Under the pieces are notes generated by a model. It was not told where the DNA came from. It made no database searches and saw only the letters and a list, made by a program, of their open reading frames with translations. From NCBI RefSeq assembly GCF_040545875.1, contig NZ_JBEPMR010000009.1: a stretch of 64,000 bases of DNA; one strand, given 5' to 3'. Below are positions 25,866 through 34,876 of the stretch, piece by piece; the stretch's first letter is position 1; every line of letters begins with the position of its first letter. This stretch comes from Faecalicatena_A orotica. GTDB lineage: Bacteria; Bacillota; Clostridia; Lachnospirales; Lachnospiraceae. The translations under genes were made by a program, and so were the position numbers.

Positions 25866-27530
25866 CTATATATCCTGTGGGTTTATGATATGGGGGATCT
25901 TCTTGATCTCTTCCCAGCGTTCACCTTCAACACGGTATCCCGTTCCCGGTCCCATGTAGTCATTCGGGGTGTTGACTCCGGAAAGCACATGGAAATCGCG
26001 GTCCAGAATGGCGGCTGTCTGCATGTAGTCACCTGCAACACGCTGCTTCAGCATGCTTAACACACTCTCTGCAATATCCTGAAAACCGGATTCTGCCAGA
26101 GCCTTTACCACATCCACTCCCGTTATTCCACGTTTTAAGACATCCTCGGCCGCCATTAAGTCGGCCGTCACGTCACGTTCAAGGGTATCTTTACTGCCAT
26201 GTGCATAAGCGACCGCTTCTACCTGTTCATCAGATACCGGAGACAGGCCGAGCTGCCTGAAGACTGCCTGTATGGCCTTTCCGGCTTTCATCCTTACGCG
26301 GATCACTTCTTCCTCGGTAACCGGCTTCAGACCGCCGTCCACCTGCATGTCTCTCTGCAGTACATTGTAGTCATCAAAATCTTCCGCATCAAAATTGGAG
26401 CCTGCGAACATGTTGTCGTAGTTCGGCTCTGCGGCATAACCTGAAAAAATAAAATCGGTTCCCGGCAGGAACTGGAGCATTGTCCTTGCAGTCCTTCTCA
26501 TGTCAGAATTGGAAAAACTCTGGTCATTGGAGGAAGCACATTCCAGACCGAGCAGTGCGGCAACGAGGTTCTCGCTCATGACTTCACGGATACCTCCCGG
26601 CACAGCTCCGGGTACACCGATACAGCTCACGGAACCGTTCTGGATTCCCTGGCTTCCCGCGCCCTTTGTTGCATAGAGGCAGCGGCATTCCAGATAAAGC
26701 ATGGACTTCTTTTCGCTGTTCCCCATCAGCACCTCGGAACCGGAACCGGATGTGAACCGGACCTTCAGACCTCTGGATGCATAGGCGGAATTTAGAAAAG
26801 CTTTGGAATAAGGGGTGTCATCCCCGTCTATAAATACCTTTTCCGTGCCATAGACGGAAAGTGTCTCTGCATATGTAGTCAGCCCGCGGATTCCGAGTTC
26901 AAGCTCGGTAGCTTCCTCTGCGGAACATTGTGTGAGAACGCCCGGACGGCCGACCTGGGAACCAATCAAAAGCGCCATTGCACTCAGCGGCGCGTACCTT
27001 GCAACACCCATCGTCGTCTCTTCCTCGGCAAATCCCCTTAAGGCTCCCTCGGCGGCATCGGCGGCAATCTGTACCGGATCGTCTTTTAAGTTCGTAATAT
27101 GGGCCTGATTCCCCGGAGTCTTACGTGCGCGTATCTTCTGCATCCCCATCATAAGCTCCACGACATTCAGATGGTTCATGACCTCGACCATCTTGGCAGG
27201 AGTGATCCCGCTTATGACTTCCAGAATCTCTTTTCTGGAAACATGGATATCCACGATCATCCTTGCAATATCGAGTGAAGGCACGGTCATGGACCTTTCT
27301 GCCCGGTCAACATTGATTGCATAATCAGCGATAAACTGGTCGATGAAGTCGAAATCCTTTCTTTCTTTGCCATCAAGTTCTGTCACTTTTCCGTTCTCTA
27401 TCCTGATTGACGGCTTCGGATCGTATGGGCTGCTCATTGCGACAAACCCCATCTCCGGCCATTCGTTGATATAACCATCCAGATTCACGGGGCGCCTGTC
27501 CAGTGTTTCAATACGTTTTGATCTCTTCAT
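25866..27530 (-). CDS. pduC: Coenzyme-B12-dependent diol/glycerol dehydratase large subunit
   Basis: This 554-residue catalytic subunit, the same length as Salmonella PduC, dehydrates 1,2-propanediol or glycerol to the aldehyde by a radical mechanism. It begins MKRSKRIETLDRRPVNLDGY and contains TSGSGSEVLMGN, LECRCLYATKGAGSQGIQNG and SGYAAEPNYDNMFAGSNFD, hallmark active-site and metal-binding segments. The ATG at 27530 has TAGGAG 10 bases upstream. It is first in the operon C-D-E-G-H-O. Substrate preference (glycerol or propanediol) cannot be settled by eye. Confidence 0.95.
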   Translation of the reverse strand: MKRSKRIETLDRRPVNLDGYINEWPEMGFVAMSSPYDPKPSIRIENGKVTELDGKERKDFDFIDQFIADYAINVDRAERSMTVPSLDIARMIVDIHVSRKEILEVISGITPAKMVEVMNHLNVVELMMGMQKIRARKTPGNQAHITNLKDDPVQIAADAAEGALRGFAEEETTMGVARYAPLSAMALLIGSQVGRPGVLTQCSAEEATELELGIRGLTTYAETLSVYGTEKVFIDGDDTPYSKAFLNSAYASRGLKVRFTSGSGSEVLMGNSEKKSMLYLECRCLYATKGAGSQGIQNGSVSCIGVPGAVPGGIREVMSENLVAALLGLECASSNDQSFSNSDMRRTARTMLQFLPGTDFIFSGYAAEPNYDNMFAGSNFDAEDFDDYNVLQRDMQVDGGLKPVTEEEVIRVRMKAGKAIQAVFRQLGLSPVSDEQVEAVAYAHGSKDTLERDVTADLMAAEDVLKRGITGVDVVKALAESGFQDIAESVLSMLKQRVAGDYMQTAAILDRDFHVLSGVNTPNDYMGPGTGYRVEGERWEEIKKIPHIINPQDI

Positions 27531-27578
27531 ATTTTCTCTTCTCCTAACGGAATTGGGATTACTGTTCATAGTATTTTA

Positions 27579-27607
27579 ATTATACAACAACTACAGGGAA
27601 ATAGCAA
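27579..27607 (-). promoter_or_regulatory. Sigma-A promoter of the dehydratase operon
   Basis: Minus-strand TTGCTA (27602-27607), 17-bp spacer and consensus TATAAT (27579-27584). The leader to the pduC ATG is only ~40 bases, so a cobalamin riboswitch does not fit. Confidence 0.8.
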
Positions 27608-27875
27608 CGAAATAATGTTCAAATCTAGCAAAAAACCACATCGCGTGTTGCTGAATGCCACACAAAACCACAATAATGTCATAGTCAGTTGTGGAATTGT
27701 TCAATTTGATAAGCAAATACATTTTCTTTCTGCTAACATACAAACTAATTCATTTCAATAAATGTTGGTTAATAAACTTAAATTTAATATGAAAGGCTTT
27801 ACCCCTGACTGCTATACTGTCTAATCATGATATTAGAATTCAACTTTAAGATTGGATGTTAAATTAATTGAAAAA
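27608..27875. other. AT-rich spacer between divergent dehydratase and small membrane-protein genes
   Basis: No gene is seen here. CCACAA (27668-27673) and TTGTGG (27689-27694) form an inverted repeat, and TGTTCAAAT-like words recur near 27614 and 27698. They lie upstream of the pdu -35 and could bind an activator of the PocR type, but this is weak. Confidence 0.35.
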
Positions 27876-27884
27876 TGCTATAAT
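27876..27884 (+). promoter_or_regulatory. Extended -10 promoter for the small membrane protein
   Basis: TGCTATAAT is an extended -10 with consensus hexamer. No good -35 is visible at 16-18 bp. Confidence 0.5.
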
Positions 27885-27950
27885 AGTTTTAGTATCAAGA
27901 ATGTTCGGATTATTACAAGTTTTTTAACTTCATTCGAGAAGGGACTTATT

Positions 27951-28280
27951 ATGAAAAGGAAACTTAAATATGCTATAGGTATCGTACTGGTTTTAATCCC
28001 CCTGCTATTGCCCTTTGTTTACAAGTACAAGGATTATTTGAACGATAAGCCGATAGACAAAACAGTGATTGGCCAGGTAGTTGAAAATCAAGATACTTAT
28101 TTAATCGTTAGGTTAGACTCGGACGGTCTTTTGTGTGAGGCTGTTAAACCAGATAACCTTGAAGACTTGTCTGAGTTTAAAGTAGGGGATAAAGTTTCTA
28201 TTACTTATAGTGGTGGTGTCCTTGAAACATCTCCTGGTATGTTTGTTGAAGTAAGTAAAATTGAATTGGTTAAGGAATAA
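27951..28280 (+). CDS. Small membrane-anchored protein of unknown function
   Basis: This 109-residue protein has a basic start, one N-terminal hydrophobic segment (residues 7-25, YAIGIVLVLIPLLLPFVYK) and a ~80-residue extracytoplasmic part. That part looks like a small beta-barrel (TVIGQVVENQDTYLIVRL; FKVGDKVSITYSG), reminiscent of DUF3221/OB-like domains. The ATG at 27951 follows GAGAAGGGA. It is monocistronic, with its own extended -10 and a strong terminator. I cannot assign a function. Confidence 0.65.
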   Translation: MKRKLKYAIGIVLVLIPLLLPFVYKYKDYLNDKPIDKTVIGQVVENQDTYLIVRLDSDGLLCEAVKPDNLEDLSEFKVGDKVSITYSGGVLETSPGMFVEVSKIELVKE

Positions 28281-28334
28281 AGGAGTATCATATCAATTAT
28301 TTTATGCAAGTCTTATTTCATATACTGGAAATAT

Positions 28335-28374
28335 GCGGTTAACTTTGCTGATATACGAAAGTTAACCGCTTTTT
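28335..28374 (+). terminator. Rho-independent terminator
   Basis: GCGGTTAACTTT (28335-28346) and AAAGTTAACCGC (28358-28369) form a perfect 12-bp stem followed by TTTTT. Confidence 0.92.
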
Positions 28375-28440
28375 ATATACATGTTTTATTCAACTATGAA
28401 ATAAAAGTAAAGTAAAAGTGAAAGAATCTGAAAAATCGGA

Positions 28441-28469
28441 TTGACAAAACGCAATTGCAATGATAATAT
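28441..28469 (+). promoter_or_regulatory. Sigma-A promoter of the hydantoinase/Dpp operon
   Basis: Consensus TTGACA (28441-28446), 17-bp spacer, TAATAT (28464-28469). Confidence 0.78.
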
Positions 28470-28483
28470 CAAATTAAGCTTAC

Positions 28484-28526
28484 AGATGTACATCTATTTT
28501 TTTTACTCCCTCTGATAATATCAGAG
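28484..28526. promoter_or_regulatory. Two palindromes downstream of the promoter, candidate operators
   Basis: AGATGTACATCT (28484-28495, 12 bp) and CTCTGATAATATCAGAG (28510-28526, 8-bp perfect arms). They lie between the predicted start and the first ATG, a usual place for repressor sites. The GntR-family gene at the operon's far end (42520) is the obvious candidate binder. Not proven. Confidence 0.5.
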
Positions 28527-28577
28527 ATAATACTAAAGAAAATAACAGTGATATCAACAAGAAAGGAAGTAACAGAG

Positions 28578-29534
28578 ATGAATGGCAGAGAGCGTGTGAC
28601 AGCAGCAATAAAAAAAGAACCGGTTGACGGGATTCCATCAAGTTTCTCACTCCATTTCCCGGCAGGATGTGAATATGGGGAGAAGGGCGCGGAAGCACAT
28701 CTGGAGTTTTTTGAGAAGACAGGCACAGACATCTATAAAATCATGAATGAGAATCTTTTGCCTGCATGTGAAGGTATCCGCTGCGGTGCGGACTGGAAAC
28801 TGATTCCGGATTTTTCCAGAAATGATGCGTGGATGACGAGGCAGCTCGATCTTGTGAAACGGATACTGGACAAGTGTGAACCGGGACACTATACAATGGG
28901 GACACTCCACGGGATCGTGGCTTCCAGCCTGCACCTCATCGAGAAGACATACGGATACGATACGGGACGTCTGGTCATGCCGGAACATCTGCGGCAGGAT
29001 AAAGACGCTGTGTTTGATGTATATAAACGGGTTGCCGATATCATGTGTGTGCTGGCCGAAGAATACATAAAGGCCGGGCTGGATTCTGTCTATTATGCGG
29101 CTCTGGGCGGAGAGTACCGTTACTATACGGATGAGGAATTCGAGACTTACATCGCACCTCTTGACAAACAGGTCATGTCAGCCATCAGGGAAAGCGGGGG
29201 TACTTGTTTCCTCCACATCTGCAAGGACAGACTGAATATGCAGCGCTATGCCGGTTATGGCAGGTACGCGGATGTTGTGAACTGGGGGATCTATGAGGCG
29301 CCGTTTACGATCGCACAGGCAAAGGAGCTATTTCCGGAGCCGGCTATCATGGGAGGCCTTGCAAACAGAAGCGGTGTACTCGTTGAAGGTACGGAGGAAG
29401 AGATCCGGACGGAGGTAAGAAAGATTATTCAGGAGAATGGAAAGACGGGCTTTATTCTGGGCGCGGACTGCACCATTCCTACAGAGATCGAGTGCTGGAG
29501 GGTAAAAGCGGCGGCAGAGGCGGCCAGAGAATAG
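28578..29534 (+). CDS. UroD/MtaA-family (corrinoid methyltransferase-like) protein
   Basis: This 318-residue TIM-barrel protein belongs to the uroporphyrinogen decarboxylase family. It has the zinc-site pattern of MtaA-type cobalamin methyltransferases: H-x-C in FLHICKD and a late Cys in GADCTIP. The N-terminal MNGRERVTAAIKKEPVDGIP is typical of this subgroup. These zinc enzymes move methyl groups between methyl-corrinoid and thiols, but many family members are uncharacterised. No corrinoid protein gene is nearby. It starts the hydantoinase/Dpp operon and overlaps nothing. The ATG follows AAAGGAAG. Confidence 0.78.
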   Translation: MNGRERVTAAIKKEPVDGIPSSFSLHFPAGCEYGEKGAEAHLEFFEKTGTDIYKIMNENLLPACEGIRCGADWKLIPDFSRNDAWMTRQLDLVKRILDKCEPGHYTMGTLHGIVASSLHLIEKTYGYDTGRLVMPEHLRQDKDAVFDVYKRVADIMCVLAEEYIKAGLDSVYYAALGGEYRYYTDEEFETYIAPLDKQVMSAIRESGGTCFLHICKDRLNMQRYAGYGRYADVVNWGIYEAPFTIAQAKELFPEPAIMGGLANRSGVLVEGTEEEIRTEVRKIIQENGKTGFILGADCTIPTEIECWRVKAAAEAARE

Positions 29535-29545
29535 GAGGAACGTGT

Positions 29546-31576
29546 ATGTCATACAGATTAGCAGCGGATGTGGGCGGAACCTTTACAGATATTGTTTTGC
29601 TGAATGATGACACAGGCGTCTATGAGACAACAAAGGTGCTGACGACTCCGGACGCTCTGGAAAAAGGGATACTAAAGGGCTTTGATGAACTGGCCGGAGA
29701 TAAGTACGGCCAGATAACCAGTATCGTACATGGTACGACATCAGGTTTGAATTCTGTAATCGAGAGAAGGGGCGCCCATTGCGCCCTCGTGACAACGAAG
29801 GGGTTCAGGGATGTATATGAGATAGCAAGGGCGAACCGGCCGGAGATCTATAATATCCGGTATCATAAGCCGGAGCCCCTGATACCGAGGAAAGATATCT
29901 ATGAGATAGACGAGCGGGTTTCTTTTGAGGGGACGATTGAAAAGAAAGTTACAAAAGAGATGATGCGTGAAGTCATAGTGGCACTAAAAGGAAAATATGA
30001 CTCCGTGGCGGTATGCCTGATCAACAGCTATGCAAATACGAAAAATGAGAAAGAGGTATGCAGGATTCTGGAGGAAGAGCTGGACGAAGGAACCATTATT
30101 ACGGCGTCCCATGAGATCGCTAAAGAGTCAAGGGAATACGAGAGAGTCAGTACTTCTGTACTCAACGCCTACGTTGCGCCGAGTACAAGGAGACATGTCT
30201 TTGCACTATCAGAGGAGCTTCTGAAAAGAGGTTTCGGTGGAACTCTCTATATGATGCAGTCGAGCGGCGGTGTGATCCGTGCAGAGATGGCATCGTCCAC
30301 GGCGGTATACACCCTGATGTCCGGACCTGTAGGAGGCGCTATCGGGGCGAGTGTGATTGACCGGGAAAATATCATCGGTTTTGATATTGGCGGCACAAGC
30401 TTTGATGTGAGTATTGTAGTGAATAACCGGATGGAAACCACGGTAGAAGCAGAAATCGAGGGATTTCCGGTACTGGCGCCGACTGTAAATGTGTTCAGTA
30501 TCGGTGCAGGCGGCGGGAGCATTGCATGGAATGAGGCAGGCGGAATGCGTGTCGGCCCGCAGAGTGCCGGGGCGGCCCCGGGGCCGGTGTGCTATGGCCG
30601 GGGCGGAGAGAAGCCGACACTTACAGATGCGAATCTTGTGCTGGGACATATGTCTCCGGAGCATTTTTTAGGCGGCAGGATGCAGATTGATGCAGAAAAG
30701 ACAATGGCTGCTTTTGAAGCGTACGGCAGGCAGTTTGGACTGGATGCGGAGGCTGCGGCTGAAGGGGTATGTGAGATTGCGAATCATAAGATGGCGGATG
30801 CCATCCGGGAACTTACGGTAAAGAGGGGGATCGACCCAAGGAACTTCTCGATCCTCGCATTCGGCGGTGCAGGCCCGATGCATGCGGCACTGATTGCAGA
30901 GATGCTGGATATAAAAGAAGTCATCGTCCCGGCGAACCCGGGTGTATTTTCCGCATGGGGCATGCTGCACGCGGACATACGGCATGATACGGGGCACACG
31001 AAGGTATGCCTGCTGTCTTCGCTTACAGAAGAGGACTTCCACCAGAACTTTGCAGAACTGAAGAAGGAACTGGATGAGGTGCTTCTGAAAGAAGGGCTGC
31101 AGAATGAGGAGAGAAACTATATCTGTGCGCTCGATATGCGCTATTTTGGTCAGGAGTATACCATTTCCGTAGATATCCCGGATGAAACGGTATTTGACAG
31201 GGAAGAGATCGAACAGGCCTACAGTGACATTTATGAAAGACTTTACGGCCACCACTCTCCGGACAATATAGTGGAACTGGTGAATTACAGGATGACCGTA
31301 CTCGTGCCGGTAAATAAGGCAGCGGTAAAGAGGCGCTTAAGTGACAGCCCGGCAGAACCGGTCGGGACACTGCAGGGATATTTCAGCAGCAAAAAGTATG
31401 ACATTGATATATATGCAAGAGAATGTCTTGTGACAGGAAGAAAAATCTCCGGTCCGGCAATCGTTACAGAACTGACATCTACTACGATCGTGCCGCCGGG
31501 GTGGGAGTTAACGGTTGACGAGGCAGACAGCATGGTGATGAGAAGAGGAAACGGAGGTACAGAAGATGGCAGATAG
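29546..31576 (+). CDS. ATP-dependent hydantoinase/5-oxoprolinase subunit A
   Basis: This 676-residue HyuA-type protein begins YRLAADVGGTFTDIVLLND (phosphate-binding motif of the actin-like kinase fold) and contains ASHEIAKESREYERVSTSVLNAY, SGPVGGAIGAS, NIIGFDIGGTSFDVSIV and GAGGGSIAW. The family opens cyclic amides (hydantoins, 5-oxoproline, N-methylhydantoin) using ATP phosphorylation. The start at 29546 follows AGGAGG. It overlaps subunit B by 11 bp, so the two make one enzyme. Confidence 0.93.
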   Translation: MSYRLAADVGGTFTDIVLLNDDTGVYETTKVLTTPDALEKGILKGFDELAGDKYGQITSIVHGTTSGLNSVIERRGAHCALVTTKGFRDVYEIARANRPEIYNIRYHKPEPLIPRKDIYEIDERVSFEGTIEKKVTKEMMREVIVALKGKYDSVAVCLINSYANTKNEKEVCRILEEELDEGTIITASHEIAKESREYERVSTSVLNAYVAPSTRRHVFALSEELLKRGFGGTLYMMQSSGGVIRAEMASSTAVYTLMSGPVGGAIGASVIDRENIIGFDIGGTSFDVSIVVNNRMETTVEAEIEGFPVLAPTVNVFSIGAGGGSIAWNEAGGMRVGPQSAGAAPGPVCYGRGGEKPTLTDANLVLGHMSPEHFLGGRMQIDAEKTMAAFEAYGRQFGLDAEAAAEGVCEIANHKMADAIRELTVKRGIDPRNFSILAFGGAGPMHAALIAEMLDIKEVIVPANPGVFSAWGMLHADIRHDTGHTKVCLLSSLTEEDFHQNFAELKKELDEVLLKEGLQNEERNYICALDMRYFGQEYTISVDIPDETVFDREEIEQAYSDIYERLYGHHSPDNIVELVNYRMTVLVPVNKAAVKRRLSDSPAEPVGTLQGYFSSKKYDIDIYARECLVTGRKISGPAIVTELTSTTIVPPGWELTVDEADSMVMRRGNGGTEDGR

Positions 31577-33233
31577 AGTGAATCCGATTGTCGTAGAAAT
31601 TATCCGCAATGCGGTAAATTCAGCCGCAAGGGAAATGAACAGCTGTCTGATCAAGAGTGCATTCGGACCCGGCATCTATGAGATGAAAGACTGCAGCGTG
31701 GGGATCTTTGACAGAGAGGCAAGGCTTCTGGGACAGTCTTCCGGGCTTCCAATCTTTCTTGGAAATCTGGAAATCTGTATCCAGATCGTGACAGATAAAA
31801 TTGGGCTCGGGGGTTACAGAAAAGGCGATGTATTTGTCATGAATGATCCGTATCTGCAGGGGACACATGCCGCTGATATAACCGTGTTTTCGCCGATCTT
31901 CTATGAAGGCAGGCTGGAAGGATTTTCGGCTGTCCGTGCGGCGATGCAGGATATGGGCGGAAAGAACCCGATGGGGTGTTCGGACAGTACAGAGGTTTAT
32001 CAGGAAGGCTTGAGAATCCCGCCGGTCAGGCTGTGTAGTGAAGGGAAGATATGTGAGGATGTCATGGACCTTCTGACGATCAACAGCAGATACCATGCCA
32101 TGATGAGAGGAGATTTGAACGCCTGTATCTCAGCCTGCTATACCGGAGAGACAAGGATGGGGGAACTCTATAGGCGTTACGGCACAAAAACAGTGCAGGA
32201 GGCGGCACTTGAGATATTCCGGCAGTCCGAACTGCTGGACCGACAGGCCGTGGCGGCCATACCGGATGGGGAGTATTTTGCAGAAGGGTGTCTTGACAAT
32301 GACGGAATTACACAGGAAGAACGTCCACTTAAGGTAAAAGTTACGATTCAGGGGGAAGAGATGACGATTGACCTAAGTGGAAGTTCAAAGATGGGAATCG
32401 GTCCGATCAACTGCGGCGAGGCGCAGACAATTGCAGCCTGCCGTGTAGGATATAAAGAAGTCATTAATCCGGAAAGCCAGGTATCAGGCGGAACCTTCCG
32501 CAACCTCAAAGTGATCGTTGAGAAGGGCAGTTTTCTGGCGGCGGAGGAACCCGCACCGTGCGGCTGGTATTTTACGGGACTGGGGCTTTTGATCGACCTG
32601 ATCATCAAGGCGCTGGCACCAGTGATCCCGCAGCAGGCGGCGGCCGCACATTACGGTGATTCCAACGTCATCCTGTTCAGCGGCTATGACAGCATCCGTA
32701 AGAAACAGTTTGCAATCTGCGAGGCAACGGCAGGAGGCTGGGGAGCATATGATGGCGGGGACGGACAGAACGGAATGATCAATGTGGTGAACGGTGACCT
32801 GAAGAACTGGGGGATCGAATTTATTGAGAGTAAATACCCTCTGAGAATTCTGTCTTACAAGGTGAGGCCTGATTCGGAAGGCGCCGGGAAATACCGGGGC
32901 GGTCTTGGCCTGGAACGTACTTACCGTGTGGAAACCGAAGAGGAATGTAACCTGATGCTTTGGGTGGAACGCTCCAAAACTACGGCGTGGGGCCTCCTTG
33001 GCGGGCATGCGGCGCAGGCACCCGATGTGGTCGTGAATCCGGGAACACCCGAAGAAAAACATTATCTTAAGACAAACATGCTCCCTGTGAAGAAGGGGGA
33101 CATCATAAAAATAAGTACAGGCGGAGGAGGTGGATACGGAGATCCGGGAGAGAGAAGCCAGAAAGCAATTGAGTCAGATATTGAGAATGGATACCTGACA
33201 CTGGAACATGTTCAGAGATTGTACAGGAGGTAA
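31566..33233 (+). CDS. ATP-dependent hydantoinase/5-oxoprolinase subunit B
   Basis: This 555-residue HyuB-type subunit begins NPIVVEIIRNAVNSAAREMN and contains DPYLQGTHAADITVF and, near the end, GGGGGYGDPGERS, all family signatures. It works with subunit A upstream to hydrolyse a cyclic imide or lactam with ATP. A binding-protein gene starts 5 bp after its stop, linking the hydrolase to a peptide-type ABC importer. Confidence 0.93.
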   Translation: MADRVNPIVVEIIRNAVNSAAREMNSCLIKSAFGPGIYEMKDCSVGIFDREARLLGQSSGLPIFLGNLEICIQIVTDKIGLGGYRKGDVFVMNDPYLQGTHAADITVFSPIFYEGRLEGFSAVRAAMQDMGGKNPMGCSDSTEVYQEGLRIPPVRLCSEGKICEDVMDLLTINSRYHAMMRGDLNACISACYTGETRMGELYRRYGTKTVQEAALEIFRQSELLDRQAVAAIPDGEYFAEGCLDNDGITQEERPLKVKVTIQGEEMTIDLSGSSKMGIGPINCGEAQTIAACRVGYKEVINPESQVSGGTFRNLKVIVEKGSFLAAEEPAPCGWYFTGLGLLIDLIIKALAPVIPQQAAAAHYGDSNVILFSGYDSIRKKQFAICEATAGGWGAYDGGDGQNGMINVVNGDLKNWGIEFIESKYPLRILSYKVRPDSEGAGKYRGGLGLERTYRVETEEECNLMLWVERSKTTAWGLLGGHAAQAPDVVVNPGTPEEKHYLKTNMLPVKKGDIIKISTGGGGGYGDPGERSQKAIESDIENGYLTLEHVQRLYRR

Positions 33234-33237
33234 GTTT

Positions 33238-34842
33238 ATGAAAAAGAATTTGAAGAAGGCGGCTGCATTTGTTGTAATACTGACTATGCTCATGAGCCTT
33301 GGAGCATGCGGTAAGTCTGAGGATAAAAAGGAAGACAAAAAAGATTCCACGAATGCGGTCAGTGATGAAGACAAAACATTTACCGCAGCATTAGGTGTCA
33401 TGCCATCCAATTTTGACCCGACGAATCTGGTAGGGGCCGGTGATATGAATGCATCCAGAACCTGTTACGAACCCCTCGTCGAGGAAGTGCGCGGGACGAC
33501 AGAACTGGAACCGTGGCTGGCAGAGAGTTACGAGGTGCCGGATGCGAAGACATACATATTCAAGTTGCGTGAAGGTGTGAAATTTGCTGACGGAACAGAT
33601 TTAAATGCAGAAGCAGTCGTATATTCCTACAATCGTGCGATGGCATTTGTAAGCTCCATATCGACTCTGGTACAGGAGATAGAGAGTGTAGAAGCGACTG
33701 ATGATATGACAGTTACTATCAAATTAAAAAGCGATAACTCAGGATTTTTGTACAACGTAGCAAAAATCGGGATCATTTCCCCGACCTGGTGCAAAGAGAA
33801 CGAATCTGACGGCGACTGGGCACAGGCATATTGTGCACGCCATTCCTGCGGTACGGGCGCATACCAGATTTCCGGTTATGAGGAAGACCAGTATTATACG
33901 ATGGAAAAATTCGAGGATTACTGGGGCGGCTGGAAAGATAACCAGATCGACACGATCCAGACATTGATCGTAAAAGACAATGCGACCCAGATTCAGATGC
34001 TGAACTCCGGTGAAGTAGACAAACTCCAGATTCCCATCACGGAAAATCTTGACATTCTGGAAGCGAATGAAAATATCGACGTGCTGACAGAAGAATCACT
34101 GCAGACGAATATCTTTACATTTAATACGAAAAAAGCTCCTTTTGATAACCTTCTGGTGAGGCAGGCCGTGACTCTTGCAATGGATTATGAGGGCGTAAAA
34201 GATAATGTTTATAATGGAAAGGCTACGGTTCCAAGCGGATTCATGCCGGCAAAATTTGCAGAACATGATGACAGTATCCCACAGCAGTCCCAGAATCTGG
34301 AGAAGGCGAAAGAACTGATGGAGCAGTCAGGCGTGGGTGAGTGTAATATTTCGGTACATCTGTGTGAAGGAAGTGACGACCAGGTCCAGATGGCCCAGAT
34401 TCTTCAGGCTAATCTGGCGGAAATCGGAATTACTCTGGAAGTAAAAGTAATGCCGTGGCTTTCTATGGTAGAAGAAAACTCTTCACCGGATACTGCACCG
34501 GAACTATCAGCGCTTAACATGGGTGCTTTTACAGGGGATTCTGTCTTCTTCCTGAAACAGAATTTCCACAGTATGTACAGCGGCCAGCCGTACAACTGGA
34601 GCTTTTATGAAAATCCGAAATTTGATGAGGCAATTGATAAGGCAACAGCAACCGTAGATGAAAAAGAAAAACAGGAATATCTGAATACGGCCCAGAATAT
34701 CCTCGTGGATGACTGCGCGGCACTTTATATCACATCCCCGGATTCAGTAGAGGCTATTAACAATAAATATCAGGGCTTTAAGATTCATCCGCTGGATTAC
34801 TATTATTCCATCCGGTTCTACCAGATCAGTATCGGAGAATAA
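33238..34842 (+). CDS. Peptide/opine-type ABC transporter substrate-binding lipoprotein (DppA-like)
   Basis: This 534-residue family 5 (SBP_bac_5) protein has a lipoprotein signal with lipobox LGAC near residues 20-23, a charged Lys/Asp linker and the core motif TYIFKLREGVKFADGTDLNAEAVVYSYNR. It captures di/oligopeptides or other cationic or cyclic compounds at the cell surface. The ATG at 33238 directly follows AGGAGG-TAAGTTT. It is followed by the two permeases and, after the M24 peptidase, two ATPases. Confidence 0.93.
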   Translation: MKKNLKKAAAFVVILTMLMSLGACGKSEDKKEDKKDSTNAVSDEDKTFTAALGVMPSNFDPTNLVGAGDMNASRTCYEPLVEEVRGTTELEPWLAESYEVPDAKTYIFKLREGVKFADGTDLNAEAVVYSYNRAMAFVSSISTLVQEIESVEATDDMTVTIKLKSDNSGFLYNVAKIGIISPTWCKENESDGDWAQAYCARHSCGTGAYQISGYEEDQYYTMEKFEDYWGGWKDNQIDTIQTLIVKDNATQIQMLNSGEVDKLQIPITENLDILEANENIDVLTEESLQTNIFTFNTKKAPFDNLLVRQAVTLAMDYEGVKDNVYNGKATVPSGFMPAKFAEHDDSIPQQSQNLEKAKELMEQSGVGECNISVHLCEGSDDQVQMAQILQANLAEIGITLEVKVMPWLSMVEENSSPDTAPELSALNMGAFTGDSVFFLKQNFHSMYSGQPYNWSFYENPKFDEAIDKATATVDEKEKQEYLNTAQNILVDDCAALYITSPDSVEAINNKYQGFKIHPLDYYYSIRFYQISIGE

Positions 34843-34876
34843 TACATACTCATCCGGAAGGTTAAGGGGGCAGGTT

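Noticed and set aside
22038..27530. Bacterial microcompartment locus
   Set aside because: No shell protein, aldehyde dehydrogenase or PduL-like gene is present in the window; only the dehydratase, its reactivase and the adenosyltransferase.
27531..27875. Possible cobalamin riboswitch before the B12-dependent dehydratase
   Set aside because: The predicted start gives a leader of about 40 bases, too short, and no B12-box structure was seen on the transcribed side.
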